Below, in pieces: positions 24,844 to 32,381 of a stretch of 64,000 nucleotides of DNA (position 1 is the first letter of the stretch; each line of letters begins with the position of its first letter). A model generated the notes under the pieces. That model ran no database searches, had not been told where the DNA came from, and saw nothing but the letters and a program-made list of their open reading frames with translations. The stretch covers positions 231,968 through 295,967 of the forward strand of contig CAJTMG010000001.1 of NCBI GenBank assembly GCA_910577405.1, given 5' to 3'. The position numbers and the translations under genes are program-made. This DNA is from an uncultured Oscillibacter sp. (GTDB taxonomy: Bacteria; Bacillota; Clostridia; Oscillospirales; Oscillospiraceae).

Positions 24844-26601
24844 TTACAGGCTTCTGGTGTCAACTTCCTCGCGGAGCTTGGCGGCAAATTCGTCCAGGGA
24901 CATAGCGCCCAGATCTTCACCGGCCCGGGTGCGGATGGAGACAGTATGGTTTTCAATATCCCGGTCGCCGACCACCAGCATATAGGGGATTTTCTCCAGC
25001 GTCGCCTCGCGGATTTTCTTGCCGATCTTCTCATTCCGGATATCCGTTTCAGGCCGGAAACCCTTTGCGTCCAGAGCGGCGGCAATCTCTGCGGCGTAGC
25101 TGTTGGCGCGGTCGGTGACGGTCAGGACCTTGACCTGCACGGGAGAGAGCCAAGCCGGGAACGCGCCCGCGAAATGCTCGGTAATGACGCCGATAAAACG
25201 CTCAATGGAACCCAGGACCACCCGGTGAATCATAACAGGCCGATGCTTCTGACCGTCCTCGCCCACGTACTCCAGCTCAAAGCGCTCGGGAAGCTGGCTG
25301 TCAAGCTGGATGGTGCCGCACTGCCAGGTCCGGCCCAGGGAATCGGAGAGATGGAAATCCAGTTTGGGTCCGTAGAATGCGCCGTCGCCCTCGTTGATGA
25401 CAAATTCCTTGCCCATGGCGGTAATGGCGTTCTTGAGAATCTCCTGATTGCGCTCCCACTCGTCCACGGTGCCGATATGGTCCTCGGGCATGGTGGAAAG
25501 CTCAATGGTATAGCTGAGGCCGAAGACGGAATAGACCTCGTCGAAAAGCCGGACGGTCTCCTGAATCACGTCCTGCATCTGGTCCCGGGTCATGAAGACA
25601 TGGGCGTCGTCCTGATTGAAGCAGCGGACCCGGAAGAGGCCATGGAGCGCGCCGGAGAGCTCGTGACGATGGACCAGGCCGATTTCGCCTACCCGCAGGG
25701 GGAGTTCTTTGTAGGAGTGGGGTTCGCTGGCATAGACCAACATTCCGCCGGGGCAGTTCATGGGCTTCACGGCAAAATCCACGTCGTCAATCACGGTGGT
25801 ATACATATTGTTCTTGTAGTGATCCCAATGGCCGGAACGCTCCCAGAGCTGGCGGTTCAGCATAATGGGGGTAGAAATCTCCACATAGCCGTACTTCTTG
25901 TGGACCTCCCGCCAGTAATCCAGAAGGGTATTTTTCAGCACCATGCCCTTGGGAAGGAAGAAGGGGAAGCCGGGGCCTTCATCGCGGAGCATAAAGAGGC
26001 CCAGTTCCTTGCCCAGTTTCCGGTGGTCCCGCTTCTTGGCCTCTTCAATGCGCTGGAGATATTCGTCCAGCTCGTCCTTTTTGGGGAAGGCCACGCCGTA
26101 AATCCGCTGAAGGGTCTGACGGCTGGAATCACCCCTCCAGTACGCGGCGTTGCAGGCGGTGAGCTTGATGGCGTTGCCTTTGACCCGGCCGGTGGAGTCC
26201 AGATGGGGTCCGGCGCAGAGGTCGGTAAAATCGCCCTGCTTGTAGAAGGAAATCACGGCGTCCTCGGGAAGGTCGTTGATCAGCTCCACTTTGTACGGCT
26301 CGGCCTTGTCCTCCATAAACTTGATCGCTTCGGCACGGGGCAGTTCAAAGCGTTCCAGCTTCAGCTTTTCCTTGCAGATTTTGCGCATTTCGGCTTCCAG
26401 CTCCTCCAACTGGGTCTCGGAGAAGGGCTCGGGGGTGTCGAAATCGTAGTAAAAGCCGTTGTCTATGCTGGGTCCGATGGCCAGCTTGACCTCCGGATGC
26501 AGACGCTTCATAGCCTGCGCAAGAATATGAGAGCAGGTGTGCCAGTAGGTCTTTCGATAGGTTTCGTTCTCAAAGGTATACTGCTTGTTTTCTTCTGACA
26601 T
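24844..26601 (-). CDS. thrS: Threonyl-tRNA synthetase lacking the N-terminal TGS domain
   Basis: Charges tRNA-Thr. The 585-aa protein begins directly with the editing domain (YWHTCSHILAQAMKRLHP with the HxxxH motif), so the usual TGS domain of about 60 residues is missing. The catalytic core has the zinc ligands in MNCPGGML, RHELSGALHG and MIHRVVLGS, motif 2 around RVRCFNQDDAH and motif 3 GSIERFIGVI. The anticodon domain follows. GGAGG lies eight bases before the ATG at 26601; the longer frame upstream runs through the T-box terminator and is not coding. Confidence 0.96.
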   Translation of the reverse strand: MSEENKQYTFENETYRKTYWHTCSHILAQAMKRLHPEVKLAIGPSIDNGFYYDFDTPEPFSETQLEELEAEMRKICKEKLKLERFELPRAEAIKFMEDKAEPYKVELINDLPEDAVISFYKQGDFTDLCAGPHLDSTGRVKGNAIKLTACNAAYWRGDSSRQTLQRIYGVAFPKKDELDEYLQRIEEAKKRDHRKLGKELGLFMLRDEGPGFPFFLPKGMVLKNTLLDYWREVHKKYGYVEISTPIMLNRQLWERSGHWDHYKNNMYTTVIDDVDFAVKPMNCPGGMLVYASEPHSYKELPLRVGEIGLVHRHELSGALHGLFRVRCFNQDDAHVFMTRDQMQDVIQETVRLFDEVYSVFGLSYTIELSTMPEDHIGTVDEWERNQEILKNAITAMGKEFVINEGDGAFYGPKLDFHLSDSLGRTWQCGTIQLDSQLPERFELEYVGEDGQKHRPVMIHRVVLGSIERFIGVITEHFAGAFPAWLSPVQVKVLTVTDRANSYAAEIAAALDAKGFRPETDIRNEKIGKKIREATLEKIPYMLVVGDRDIENHTVSIRTRAGEDLGAMSLDEFAAKLREEVDTRSL

Positions 26602-26653
26602 AATTTTACCTCCTGTAGACCAATTCGACGGTCTTTTTTCTCCGGGGCAAAAC

Positions 26654-26888
26654 AAAAACGCTCCACCCCCGGAAATCCCAGGGATGAAGCGAAGGCTCCA
26701 CGGTTCCACCCTGCTTGCAGCCGCTCTCCCGACTGCCGCTCAAGTCCTCTGTAACGGGAGGGCCCGTCCCGGTTATCCCAGGCGGCTCGGGAGTGGTACG
26801 GCGGGCGCTCATATAGGACGCTTGCAGCTTACGCGTCCCTCTCTGCATACGGCGGTCCCGTTTCTTCTCCGTCTCGGCCATTTTGATA
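26654..26888 (-). promoter_or_regulatory. T-box riboswitch of thrS
   Basis: The leader contains the T-box sequence AGGGTGGAACCGTG (26699-26712), close to the canonical AGGGTGGNACCGCG, which pairs with the NCCA end of uncharged tRNA. A terminator follows: CGCTTCATCCC...GGGGGTGGAGCG then TTTTTG (26654-26691). A candidate specifier codon ACC (Thr) followed by A is at 26795-26797, in the 3' side of stem I. Uncharged tRNA-Thr should favour read-through into thrS. Confidence 0.88.
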
Positions 26889-26894
26889 TTTGTC

Positions 26895-26923
26895 AGTTTA
26901 TCACTGCTCTGTCAGATTGTCAA
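26895..26923 (-). promoter_or_regulatory. Promoter of the thrS T-box transcript
   Basis: TTGACA (26918-26923, minus), 17-bp spacer, TAAACT (26895-26900). The start point would be near 26888. Confidence 0.7.
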
Positions 26924-26965
26924 GGGGACTTTTGCTGTCAATTCATCCCCGCCGGAAGACAGAAA

Positions 26966-26994
26966 TTGACAAAATATGAGCAATTTGCTATAAT
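26966..26994 (+). promoter_or_regulatory. Consensus promoter of the small-peptide transcript
   Basis: A perfect TTGACA (26966-26971), 17-bp spacer and perfect TATAAT (26989-26994), with a start near 27001. This is the best-matching promoter in the window. The only product downstream is a 31-codon ORF. Confidence 0.85.
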
Positions 26995-27096
26995 CAAACT
27001 GCCGTCCTTTGTGGATGGTCAGAAGTGTGCGTTGTTACATAACAGGCGGTTGGCCCACCGTATCCCTGGCGATTTCGATCGAAGGGAGGTGGGGCT

Positions 27097-27192
27097 ATGA
27101 GAAACGGGCGTTGGGCGAAAGTCCTTCGTTTCGCGGTTGCTGTACTCTCTGTCCTTTGGGCTTTGAAGTACATGACCCTCACAGTGTATTGA
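27097..27192 (+). CDS. 31-aa hydrophobic peptide, candidate type I toxin
   Basis: The peptide has a basic N-terminus (MRNGRWAKVLR), one hydrophobic helix (FAVAVLSVLWALKY) and a short MTLTVY tail, the build of small membrane toxins of type I systems. The ribosome-binding site GGGAGG lies seven bases before the ATG. The 96-nt leader contains GCGGTTGGCC (27046-27055), which is complementary (9 of 10) to GGTCAACCGC in the 3' untranslated part (27243-27252), as in toxin mRNAs with 5'-3' pairing. A consensus antisense promoter lies at the 3' end. No family was recognised; toxicity is inference. Confidence 0.6.
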   Translation: MRNGRWAKVLRFAVAVLSVLWALKYMTLTVY

Positions 27193-27219
27193 CCGCCCGG
27201 CTGGTCCCCGAGCGGTCAA
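27189..27219. other. Inverted repeat at the 3' end of the small-peptide gene
   Basis: TTGACCGC (27189-27196) and GCGGTCAA (27212-27219) form an 8-bp stem that includes the stop codon. The same octamer sense recurs in GGTCAACCGC at 27243, giving competing pairings in both the sense and the antisense RNA. Confidence 0.7.
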
Positions 27220-27270
27220 TCTGCGATGATTTGACTGATTAGGGTCAACCGCTTGCAGCAGCGCCCTTCT
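27193..27270 (-). ncRNA. Candidate antisense RNA (antitoxin), 3' end unknown
   Basis: From the promoter at 27277-27304, transcription would start near 27270 and run opposite to the 3' untranslated region of the 31-aa peptide mRNA, over the inverted repeats and possibly into the ORF. No clear terminator was seen on this strand; the left boundary given is simply the ORF end. The role as an antitoxin is inferred from the arrangement only. Confidence 0.45.
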
Positions 27271-27276
27271 GTTTTT
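27241..27276 (+). terminator. Terminator of the small-peptide transcript
   Basis: AGGG pairs with CCCT and CGCT with AGCG around TGCAGC, followed by TCTGTTTTT (T-run 27272-27276). Confidence 0.55.
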
Positions 27277-27304
27277 ATTATACCATTTTCAGCCGCTATG
27301 TCAA
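27277..27304 (-). promoter_or_regulatory. Consensus antisense promoter
   Basis: A perfect TTGACA (27299-27304, minus), 16-bp spacer and perfect TATAAT (27277-27282). It reads toward the small-peptide gene and has no other gene in front of it for about 380 bases. Confidence 0.8.
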
Positions 27305-27322
27305 GTACGACAGGGCGTTTTT

Positions 27323-27481
27323 TTAGTTTTCCCTATTCGAATTCATACTTATAAACATCGCTTCTGTTTCCCGCTGGGCGCTCACCAGACAGGCACGGAC
27401 GGCGGCAAGGTCTCCCTTATCGAGGTCTTCCAGAGCGTCGGTGATGGCATTGAACAGGGTTGTGTACATTTTTGTCTCCAT
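27323..27481 (-). CDS. 52-aa protein of unknown function
   Basis: A small soluble protein beginning METKMYTTLFNAITDAL and continuing with EDLDKGDLAAVRACLVSAQRETE, two amphipathic helices. AAGGAGACGG provides a ribosome-binding site and a TATAAT at 27504-27509 (minus) a likely -10. It is transcribed divergently from the XRE regulator and may be its target or partner. I do not recognise a named family. Confidence 0.7.
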   Translation of the reverse strand: METKMYTTLFNAITDALEDLDKGDLAAVRACLVSAQRETEAMFISMNSNREN

Positions 27482-27576
27482 TTGCCGTCTCCTTATCTAT
27501 TCGATTATAAAGCGTATATTCATCTTAACATACGGGAAATAATGTGTCAGGATGGATTTTCGTGTAATTAGTCGTG

Positions 27577-27603
27577 TTGCAAAATGAACTCCGCTTTTAT
27601 GAT
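27577..27603 (+). promoter_or_regulatory. Candidate promoter of the XRE regulator
   Basis: TTGCAA (27577-27582), 15-bp spacer, TATGAT (27598-27603). The short spacer would fit a weak or regulated promoter. Confidence 0.4.
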
Positions 27604-27623
27604 AGAAGCATGGGGGAATGACT

Positions 27624-27950
27624 ATGACATTGGATTATTTGGAGATAGGGAAGCGGATTTCCCGGAGACGGCATCAACTGAAAATGACACAAGCCGCAGT
27701 AGAAGAAAAAGCCGGAATTGGCTATAAATATCTTTCCAATGTAGAACGTGGTATTTCAATTCCCTCCACGGAAGTAGTGATGCGTCTGGCCATGGCTCTG
27801 GATACTACGCCGGACGAATTTCTGGTAGGAACAGCCATTCACAACGACGAACCATGGCGGACGGTAGCAGACCAGCTCCGGCCCCTCTCGCGAAAACAGC
27901 TTCGTTTGGTTTCCAGCTTTATCGACTGGATGCAAAATGAAGAGCTTTAG
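27624..27950 (+). CDS. XRE-family helix-turn-helix regulator
   Basis: A 108-aa DNA-binding protein. The HTH covers about residues 5-60: IGKRISRRRHQLKMTQAAVEE, then GIGYKYLSNVERGISIPSTE. The C-terminal 40 residues (PLSRKQLRLVSSFIDWMQNEEL) likely dimerise. I choose the ATG at 27624, seven bases after GGGGG; an ATG six bases earlier is too close. It is convergent with rplQ and divergent from a 52-aa protein. Confidence 0.88.
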   Translation: MTLDYLEIGKRISRRRHQLKMTQAAVEEKAGIGYKYLSNVERGISIPSTEVVMRLAMALDTTPDEFLVGTAIHNDEPWRTVADQLRPLSRKQLRLVSSFIDWMQNEEL

Positions 27951-27972
27951 AAATATCTTGGCAAAAACAGCA

Positions 27973-28014
27973 AAAAAAGAGGAGACGTACCAAACATGGT
28001 ATATCTCCTCTTTT
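27973..28014. terminator. Bidirectional terminator between the XRE gene and rplQ
   Basis: AAAAGAGGAGACGTACC pairs with TGGTATATCTCCTCTTTT around an AAACA loop, with A- and T-runs on the two sides. It closes the long ribosomal operon on the minus strand. Confidence 0.85.
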
Positions 28015-28026
28015 ATTCTGACAGGC

Positions 28027-28362
28027 TCAGACCAGCTCAATGACAGCGGTTTCGGCAGCATCGCCGCGGCGGGTACCGGTACGGACGATCCGGGTATAAC
28101 CGCCGTTGCGCTCCGCGTAGGTAGGAGCGATTTCCTTAAAGAGCTTCTTGCACACGTCCTCCCGGGTGATGAAGCTGAGGGCCTGACGGTATGCGGCCAG
28201 GTCGTTTTTCTTACCCAGGGTAATCATTTTTTCAGCCAGGGGCTTGATTTCCTTGGCGCGGGTAATGGTGGTTTCCATCTTCCCGTTATCCAGGAAATCC
28301 GTGACCTGCTGACGAAGCATAGCTCTGCGCTGGTCAGAGGTCTTACCGAGCTTTCGAGGCAT
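28027..28362 (-). CDS. rplQ: Ribosomal protein L17
   Basis: Large-subunit protein, 111 aa, starting MPRKLGKTSDQRRAMLRQQV, with TRAKEIKPLAEKMITL and the C-terminal RNGGYTRIVRTGTRRGDAA typical of L17. It is the last gene of the cluster, after rpoA. Confidence 0.97.
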   Translation of the reverse strand: MPRKLGKTSDQRRAMLRQQVTDFLDNGKMETTITRAKEIKPLAEKMITLGKKNDLAAYRQALSFITREDVCKKLFKEIAPTYAERNGGYTRIVRTGTRRGDAAETAVIELV

Positions 28363-28481
28363 ATTGAATTCCTCCTTCTAATCGTAATCGGGGGTTCCAG
28401 CGGGCGCGGCTGGAAGGGAGTATAGACAAGGCGGCTGACGCACCGTCCCAGGGAGCCGGAACGGTGGTCAGGGGCTTCAGA

Positions 28482-29432
28482 TCAATTAGCGTCCTCGTCG
28501 GCGAGATGCAGGCCCATCATAGCCAGCTTGTTAATGACCTCCTCCAGGGACTTGCGGCCCAGGTTGCGCACCTTCATCATTTCGTCTTCGGTCTTGGAGA
28601 TCAAGTCTTCAACGGTATTGATATTGGCGCGCTTGAGGCAGTTGAAGCTGCGGACGGACAAATCCAGTTCCTCAATGGTCATTTCCAGCACCTTATCCCG
28701 CTGCGCCTCGGCCTTCTCCACCACGGTAGGCCGGCTGCCCACGTTCTCGCTGAGGTCGGTGAAGAGGGTGAAGTGGTCACAGAGGATTTTCGCGCCCAGA
28801 GACACAGCGTCCCGGGCAGGGATGGTGCCGTCTGTCCAGACCTCCAAAGTCAGCTTATCGAAATCGGAGCAGGAACCAACGCGGGTCGGCTCCACGGAAT
28901 AGTTGACCTTACGGACGGGGGTATAAATGGAGTCCACGGCGATGGTGCCAATGATATTTTTCGGGGGCTTATTCCGGTCCGCGGGCACGTACCCACGGCC
29001 ATGGGAAAGGGTGATCTCCATGTTGAGGGAAGCCCCGTTGTCCAGCGTAGCGATATGCAGATCAGGATTCAGAATCTCTACCTCGCCGTCGGCCTTGATA
29101 TCTCCGGCGGTGACGACGCAGGGACCCACGGCTTCGATATAAACGGTCTTCGTCGTCTCGCAGAGGAGCTTCGTCAAAAGTTCCTTGACGTTCAGAACGA
29201 TCTCCGTCACGTCCTCCTTCACGCCGGGGATGGTAGAGAACTCATGCTGAACGCCGCTGATCTTAATGGTCGTCGGCGCGGTTCCGGGCAGCGAGGACAG
29301 CAGAATCCGCCGCAGCGCGTTGCCCAGGGTCGTTCCGTAGCCTCTTTCCAGGGGTTCCACAACGTACTTGCCATACGTCACGTCGCCGGGCGTCTCGATG
29401 CACTCGATCTGGGGCTTTTCAATTGCAACCAT
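28482..29432 (-). CDS. rpoA: RNA polymerase alpha subunit
   Basis: A 316-aa subunit that dimerises to start polymerase assembly. The N-terminal domain shows ERGYGTTLGNALRRILLSSLPG; the C-terminal domain (EELDLSVRSFNCLKRANINT, then NLGRKSLEEV) binds UP elements and activators. It lies between rpsD and rplQ, the normal Firmicutes position, with gaps of about 90-120 nt on both sides. Confidence 0.98.
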   Translation of the reverse strand: MVAIEKPQIECIETPGDVTYGKYVVEPLERGYGTTLGNALRRILLSSLPGTAPTTIKISGVQHEFSTIPGVKEDVTEIVLNVKELLTKLLCETTKTVYIEAVGPCVVTAGDIKADGEVEILNPDLHIATLDNGASLNMEITLSHGRGYVPADRNKPPKNIIGTIAVDSIYTPVRKVNYSVEPTRVGSCSDFDKLTLEVWTDGTIPARDAVSLGAKILCDHFTLFTDLSENVGSRPTVVEKAEAQRDKVLEMTIEELDLSVRSFNCLKRANINTVEDLISKTEDEMMKVRNLGRKSLEEVINKLAMMGLHLADEDAN

Positions 29433-29520
29433 GCAGTACCCTCCTTAAAATCTTCTCAATGCGGCCATACGCTCCCGCAGGCCGCCTGCGGTTCCGGTCA
29501 TTCTTGAGGGTATCCTCCGA

Positions 29521-30123
29521 TTACTTGGAGTAAAGCTCAACGATCAGATGCTCCTCCACGGGGATATCAATGTCCTCCCGGGCGGGGAGGCGCGTCACGG
29601 TACCCTTCAGCGTGTTCTTCTCGCGCTCCATCCAGGGGGGCAGGAGGAAGATGGGGGCGTCCTGACCGGTGAGGCGCTTGAAGACCTCGGAAGACCGGCT
29701 GGACTCGGCGACTTCAATCACGTCACCGGCCTTCACCTGATAAGAAGGAATGTTGACCTTCCGGCCGTTGACGGTAAAATGGGCATGGTTCACCAGCTGA
29801 CGGGCCTGACGGCGGGTCATGGCGAAGCCCATCCGGTAAACGACGTTATCCAGCCGGCGCTCCACGTTAATCAGCAGATTGTCGCCGGTCTTGCCGGGAG
29901 CGGCAGCGGCGGCCTCGTAGTAGCTGTGGAACTGCTTTTCGAGAATGCCGTAGATAAACTTGACCTTCTGCTTCTCGTTGAGCTGGATACCGTACTCGCT
30001 CTTCTTCTTGCGCATCTGGCCGCCGGGATTCCGATTGGTCTCCTTCTTGGCGTAACCCATGACGGCGGGGGAAATACCCAGAGCCTTGCAGCGCTTGGCA
30101 ATGGGCTGCATATTTCTTGCCAT
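29521..30123 (-). CDS. rpsD: Ribosomal protein S4
   Basis: A 200-aa primary 16S-binding protein with the S4 domain (ERRLDNVVYRMGFAMTRRQARQLV). The N-terminus lacks the zinc cysteine cluster found in some S4 proteins (only Cys12). In this cluster it follows rpsK, which is the usual order; in B. subtilis the gene is elsewhere. Confidence 0.97.
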   Translation of the reverse strand: MARNMQPIAKRCKALGISPAVMGYAKKETNRNPGGQMRKKKSEYGIQLNEKQKVKFIYGILEKQFHSYYEAAAAAPGKTGDNLLINVERRLDNVVYRMGFAMTRRQARQLVNHAHFTVNGRKVNIPSYQVKAGDVIEVAESSRSSEVFKRLTGQDAPIFLLPPWMEREKNTLKGTVTRLPAREDIDIPVEEHLIVELYSK

Positions 30124-30145
30124 TTCGAATTACCTCCTCTTTCGA

Positions 30146-30550
30146 TCAGACGCGGCGGCGCTTGGGCGGGCGGCATCCGTTATGAGGGATGGGGGTGACG
30201 TCCTTGATCATGGTCACTTCCAGGCCCACCGCCTGAAGCGCGCGGATAGCGGCCTCACGACCCTGGCCGGGGCCCTTGACGAAGACTTCAACGGTCTTCA
30301 GGCCATGCTCCATGGCGGCGCGGGCGGCGGTTTCAGCGGCGGTCTGGGCGGCGAAGGGGGTAGACTTCTTGCTCCCCCGGAAGCCGAGCCCGCCGGAAGA
30401 GGCCCAGGAGATGGCGTTGCCCTGGGTATCGGTGACGGTCACCATGGTATTGTTGAAGGAAGAACGGATATGGACCTGGCCACGTTCAATGTTCTTCCGC
30501 TCACGGCGGCGGCGGATGACCTTTTTACCGCCGGATTTCTGTCCTGCCAT
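30146..30550 (-). CDS. rpsK: Ribosomal protein S11
   Basis: A 134-aa small-subunit platform protein. HIRSSFNNTMVTVTDTQGNAISWASSG is split across typical S11 positions, and the C-terminus ends DVTPIPHNGCRPPKRRRV-like, as in the family. AGGGAGG precedes the ATG. Confidence 0.97.
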   Translation of the reverse strand: MAGQKSGGKKVIRRRRERKNIERGQVHIRSSFNNTMVTVTDTQGNAISWASSGGLGFRGSKKSTPFAAQTAAETAARAAMEHGLKTVEVFVKGPGQGREAAIRALQAVGLEVTMIKDVTPIPHNGCRPPKRRRV

Positions 30551-30565
30551 ATAGATTCTCCCTCC

Positions 30566-30931
30566 TTACTTCTTCTTGTTGGCGATGGTCTTCTTGGGAC
30601 CCTTCCGGGTACGGGCGTTGGTCTTGCTGCGCTGACCCCGGACGGGCAGTCCCTTGCGATGCCGGAGGCCCCGATAGCAGCCGATTTCGCTGAGCCGCTT
30701 GATATCCAGGGCGGTCTGACGGCGCAGGTCGCCCTCCACGGTATAATCATCGATGGCGTCGCGGAGCTTCTGCTCATCGGCGTCGCTGAGGTCTTTCACC
30801 CGGGTATCGGGATTCACGCCGGTCTTGGCCAGGATATCCTTGGCGCTCTTACGGCCGATGCCATAGATATAGGTCAGGCCGATTTCAATGCGCTTATCCT
30901 TCGGCAGGTCGATGCCGGAAATACGTGCCAT
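30566..30931 (-). CDS. rpsM: Ribosomal protein S13
   Basis: A 121-aa head protein that contacts P-site tRNA. MARISGIDLPKDKRIEIGLT is the family start and RGLRHRKGLPVRGQRSKTNA the conserved basic segment. It is spaced 15 nt from rpsK. Confidence 0.97.
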   Translation of the reverse strand: MARISGIDLPKDKRIEIGLTYIYGIGRKSAKDILAKTGVNPDTRVKDLSDADEQKLRDAIDDYTVEGDLRRQTALDIKRLSEIGCYRGLRHRKGLPVRGQRSKTNARTRKGPKKTIANKKK

Positions 30932-30953
30932 AATGCACCTCCAATTTCTCTTC

Positions 30954-31067
30954 TTAGCCCTGTCTCTGCTTGTGCTTGGGGTTCTCGCAAATGACCATAA
31001 CGCGGCCTTTGCGCCGGATGACCTTGCACTTTTCGCACATGGGCTTCACGGACGGTCTTACTTTCAT
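30954..31067 (-). CDS. rpmJ: Ribosomal protein L36
   Basis: A 37-aa zinc-ribbon protein: MKVRPSVKPMCEKCKVIRRK with the CxxC pair, followed by GRVMVICENPKHKQRQG with the third Cys and the His. This is the zinc-binding form. It lies between infA and rpsM. Confidence 0.95.
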   Translation of the reverse strand: MKVRPSVKPMCEKCKVIRRKGRVMVICENPKHKQRQG

Positions 31068-31103
31068 AGCTTGAAACCATTCCTTTCAGCGGTATAAAGG
31101 TTA

Positions 31104-31322
31104 TTACTTGCTGCGCCAGGTGATCCGGCCCCGGGTCAGGTCGTAGGGGGACATTTCCACCGTGACCTTATCGCCTGGCAGGATCCGGATGAAATTCATC
31201 CTGAGCTTCCCGGAGATGAACGCCAGTATTGTGTGTCCATTTCCAATGTCTACCTTGAATGTCGTATTGGGCAGGGCTTCCACCACGACGCCCTCTACCT
31301 CGATCATATCGGATTTTGCCAA
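31104..31322 (-). CDS. infA: Translation initiation factor IF-1
   Basis: A 72-aa OB-fold factor that binds the A site during initiation. Family marks are IEVEGVVVEALPNTTFKV and RITWRSK at the end. The start is a TTG, seven bases after AGGAGGG, and the KOW gene stops 3 nt upstream. Confidence 0.96.
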   Translation of the reverse strand: MAKSDMIEVEGVVVEALPNTTFKVDIGNGHTILAFISGKLRMNFIRILPGDKVTVEMSPYDLTRGRITWRSK

Positions 31323-31325
31323 ACG

Positions 31326-31610
31326 TTATCCCTCCTGGTCCGGCTGGATTGCTTCCCGGTATCCCGCAAGGGTCCGGCGAAGCTCGCTGTTGCTGATTTT
31401 CTCCCCGCTTTTGATCTTCTCGGCAAGGCGGGTGTTCTCAGCGCTGAAGAAGCTCGCATGACGCCGCTTCTTCCGCTTTGGCGCTTCCACCTTCCTCGAT
31501 TTTCCGTCCGCCAGCAGGAGATACTCTCCCTCCACGGCCAGCACGCAGAACAATTTGCCCTTGTCCCGCCCGGCCTCGGAACGGACGATGTTTGATTTCG
31601 CAATTTCCAT
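31326..31610 (-). CDS. KOW-domain RNA-binding protein (L14e/L6e-like)
   Basis: A 94-aa protein whose N-terminus (VRSEAGRDKGKLFCVLAVEG) is a KOW motif, followed by a basic segment APKRKKRRH. Such genes occur between map and infA in many Clostridia and are annotated as L14e/L6e/L27e-like RNA-binding proteins; the function is not established. Confidence 0.85.
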   Translation of the reverse strand: MEIAKSNIVRSEAGRDKGKLFCVLAVEGEYLLLADGKSRKVEAPKRKKRRHASFFSAENTRLAEKIKSGEKISNSELRRTLAGYREAIQPDQEG

Positions 31611-31624
31611 GCGTCCACCTGTCG

Positions 31625-32377
31625 TCAGATAGCGGGAGCCGTCAGAATTTCCGGCTCGCCGTCTGTAATCAGGATTGTGTTTTCATAATGGGCCGCCATT
31701 TTCCCGTCAGCGGTCCGGACGGTCCACCCATCGTCCATCTGAACGATCGATGCTGCGCCGGCGTTCACCATCGGTTCCACGGCCAGGGTCATACCCCGAA
31801 GGAGCCGGGGCCCGTGACCTGGGCGGCCATAATTGGGGATCTCGGGAGGCTCGTGCATTTTGGAGCCAACGCCATGGCCCACGTATTCCCGGACAATGGA
31901 AAATCCGTTGCCCTCCGCGCAAGCCTGCACAGCCGCGGAGATATCCTGAAGCCGCTGACCCTGCCGGGCGTAGCGGATTCCCTCAAAGAAGCTCTGCCGC
32001 GTAACGTCAATCAAACGCTGTGCCTCCGGACTGACTCTCCCGCAGGGAAATGTTGCCGCGCAGTCTCCATGGAATCCCCCGATGTACGCGCCCACGTCGA
32101 TGCTGACGATATCGCCCTCATGGAGCGCCCTTTTCCCAGGGATACCATGAATAATCTCGTCATTCACACTGATGCACACACTGGCAGGGAACCCGTTGTA
32201 ATGGAGGAAGGACGGCACGGCGCCCTGCTTCCGGATAAACCGTTCCACCTCATCATTGATTGACTGGGTTGTTACGCCGGGCCTTACCATTTCCCCTGCA
32301 AGGGCACGGGCAGCCGCGGTAATTTTTCCGGCACGGCGCATCAAGTCAATCTCGTGAGAGGATTTGAGGATAATCAT
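31625..32377 (-). CDS. map: Methionine aminopeptidase type I
   Basis: Removes the initiator Met. The 250-aa protein carries the five metal ligands: Asp in SIDVGAYIGGFHGD (two), His in GHGVGSKMHEPP, and two Glu near the C-terminus (AVEPMV, YENTI). The His in LHYNGFPAS is catalytic. I choose the ATG at 32377, seven bases after GGGGAG; the frame extends seven codons further into adk without a ribosome-binding site. Confidence 0.95.
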   Translation of the reverse strand: MIILKSSHEIDLMRRAGKITAAARALAGEMVRPGVTTQSINDEVERFIRKQGAVPSFLHYNGFPASVCISVNDEIIHGIPGKRALHEGDIVSIDVGAYIGGFHGDCAATFPCGRVSPEAQRLIDVTRQSFFEGIRYARQGQRLQDISAAVQACAEGNGFSIVREYVGHGVGSKMHEPPEIPNYGRPGHGPRLLRGMTLAVEPMVNAGAASIVQMDDGWTVRTADGKMAAHYENTILITDGEPEILTAPAI

Positions 32378-32381
32378 TCCG

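Noticed and set aside
26606..26881. A 91-codon minus-strand ORF upstream of thrS.
   Set aside because: It runs through the T-box stem I, the T-box sequence and the terminator, all of which explain the sequence better.
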